From: Pirellulales bacterium
GTDB lineage: Bacteria > Planctomycetota > Planctomycetia > Pirellulales > Thermoguttaceae
DNA length: 7,261 nucleotides
Assembly: GCA_030617125.1 (NCBI GenBank)
Contig: JAUWWA010000083.1
Span: 1 to 7,261, forward strand
Reading direction: 5' to 3'
Below, in pieces: positions 6,249-7,261 of this stretch (position 1 is the stretch's first letter; every line of letters begins with the position of its first letter). The notes below the pieces were generated by a model. It was not told the DNA's origin. It searched no databases and was given only the letters and a program-made list of their open reading frames with translations. Both the position numbers and the translations under genes were made by a program.

Positions 6249-6252
6249 GGAG
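6247..6252 (+). promoter_or_regulatory. Ribosome binding site of pgk overlapping the preceding stop
   Basis: AAGGAG begins within the TAA of the LsrG-like gene and lies 11 bases before the pgk ATG, somewhat long but usable. The overlap supports translation of pgk from the same messenger. Confidence 0.55.
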
Positions 6253-6263
6253 CGAAGACTCAA

Positions 6264-7261
6264 ATGGCCAAGAGGACTATCCAAGCCGTCGACGTAGCGG
6301 GCAAGACCGTGCTGATGCGAGTCGATTTCAACGTGCCGTTCGACGATGCGTGCAACATCACCGACGACCGGCGTATCCGCATGGCGATGCCCTCGATCCG
6401 ATCCGTGGTCGACCGCTGCGGCAAGCTGATTCTGATGAGTCATCTCGGCCGGCCGAAGGGTGGGCCTGACGATGCCAAGTTCAGCTTGAAGCCCGCCGCC
6501 GAGCGCCTCGCCAAGCTACTCGATCGGCCCGTCGCCTTCGCCGCCGACACCGTCGGCGAGGAGGCCGCCGCGAAGACCGCCGCCATGGCGGAAGGCGACG
6601 TGCTCGTACTGGAAAACCTGCGTTTCAACCCGGGCGAGAAGAAGGGCGACGCCGAGTTCGCCGGCAAGTTGGCCGCGATGGCCGACGTCTACTGTAACGA
6701 CGCCTTCGGTACCTGCCACCGGACCGATGCGTCGATGGTCGCGGTGCCCGAGGCCATGGTTGGCAAGCCCAAAGTGGTCGGTTTCCTCGTCGCCAAGGAG
6801 ATCCGCTACCTCACCGACGCAATCGCACGGCCGCAGCGCCCGTTCGTAGCCATCCTTGGCGGGGCGAAGGTCTCCGACAAAATCCCTGTCATCCGCAATC
6901 TGCTGGGCATTTGCGATAAGGTGCTCATCGGCGGCGCCATGGCGTACACCTTCTCGCTGGCCACCGGCGGCAGCGTCGGCAAAAGCCTCGTCGAGGCGGA
7001 CATGGTCAGTCTGGCCAAGGAACTCCTGGCTGCCGGGGGCGAGAAGCTCGTACTGCCGCTCGACACCCACTGCGGCAATGCCTTTAGCGGCGACTGCAAC
7101 AAGCAGGTGGTCGACGCCGGCGCGATTCCCGACGGCTGGCAGGGGCTCGACATCGGCCCGAAAACGGCCCGGCTCTATGCCGACGTGGTGGGGACCGCCA
7201 AGACCGTCGTGTGGAACGGCCCGATGGGCGTGTTCGAGATGCCGCCGTTCGACGAGGGCAC
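6264..7261 (+). CDS. pgk: Phosphoglycerate kinase, 3' end outside the window
   Basis: The frame is open from the ATG at 6264 to the window edge, giving 332 codons of a protein that normally has about 390-400. It interconverts 1,3-bisphosphoglycerate plus ADP and 3-phosphoglycerate plus ATP in glycolysis, gluconeogenesis and, where present, the Calvin cycle. Substrate-side motifs are RVDFNVP (19-25), SHLGRPKG (59-66), LENLRF (116-121) and NDAFGTCHR (145-153). Nucleotide-side motifs are [13 protein letters not shown] (198-210), [10 protein letters not shown] (221-230), DIGPKT (296-301) and WNGPMGVFE (317-325). The final glycine-rich loop (GGDT/GGGDS type) and C-terminal helix lie beyond the edge. 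Minor departures are [13 protein letters not shown] for the usual NDAFGTAHRAHAS and GGAMAYTF for GGGMANTF; neither removes an obvious catalytic residue. It probably shares a transcript with the LsrG-like gene. Confidence 0.96.
   Translation, partial: MAKRTIQAVDVAGKTVLMRVDFNVPFDDACNITDDRRIRMAMPSIRSVVDRCGKLILMSHLGRPKGGPDDAKFSLKPAAERLAKLLDRPVAFAADTVGEEAAAKTAAMAEGDVLVLENLRFNPGEKKGDAEFAGKLAAMADVYCNDAFGTCHRTDASMVAVPEAMVGKPKVVGFLVAKEIRYLTDAIARPQRPFVAILGGAKVSDKIPVIRNLLGICDKVLIGGAMAYTFSLATGGSVGKSLVEADMVSLAKELLAAGGEKLVLPLDTHCGNAFSGDCNKQVVDAGAIPDGWQGLDIGPKTARLYADVVGTAKTVVWNGPMGVFEMPPFDEG

Noticed and set aside
5745..6443. 232-codon minus-strand open frame antisense to the LsrG-like gene and pgk
   Set aside because: Both plus-strand genes have strong family matches; this frame has no recognisable domain and no ribosome binding site.

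Overview
The window is GC-rich bacterial DNA with tightly packed genes, several of them overlapping by 4 to 8 bases. It reads like an ordinary chromosomal biosynthetic region. No gene fixes the lineage. The high GC, the missing Shine-Dalgarno at the first pab gene and the style of the proteins would fit a planctomycete-like or other environmental bacterium, but that is a low-confidence inference.

Layout on the minus strand, read right to left. A sigma70-like promoter near 5787-5815 drives a four-gene operon: a fold-type IV PLP enzyme (pabC-like, 4798-5745), a PaaK-family adenylate-forming ligase (3369-4805), pabB (1816-3372) and pabA (1199-1819). The lysine in the PIKGT motif of the chorismate enzyme indicates aminodeoxychorismate (PABA/folate) synthesis rather than anthranilate synthesis. 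The operon therefore holds a complete chorismate-to-PABA set, with a carboxylate-activating enzyme embedded in the middle and overlapping its neighbours.

The operon runs into the 3' part of a group II intron (about 33-1215, same strand): the C-terminal portion of an intron-encoded protein (RT motifs from about RT3 on, YADD, maturase X domain, HNH endonuclease), then RNA domains V and VI. The 5' RNA domains and the first RT motifs, including the first catalytic aspartate, are absent. The junction lies at the last codons of pabA, so pabA seems to stop on a TGA at or inside intron sequence. Hand-counted lines of the intron are about 50% GC, against 65-77% in sampled lines of the pab operon.

Layout on the plus strand. 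From the divergent intergenic region (5746-5924) a second transcription unit holds a 107-residue LsrG-like antibiotic-biosynthesis-monooxygenase (ABM) family protein (5925-6248) and, 15 bases later, phosphoglycerate kinase (pgk, from 6264, running off the right edge). No tRNA, rRNA or CRISPR array was seen, and no gene-free stretch longer than 300 bases exists.

The two points most worth following are the ligase locked into a PABA operon, which suggests an activated aminobenzoate (or related aryl acid) product, and the 5'-truncated group II intron fused to the end of pabA.
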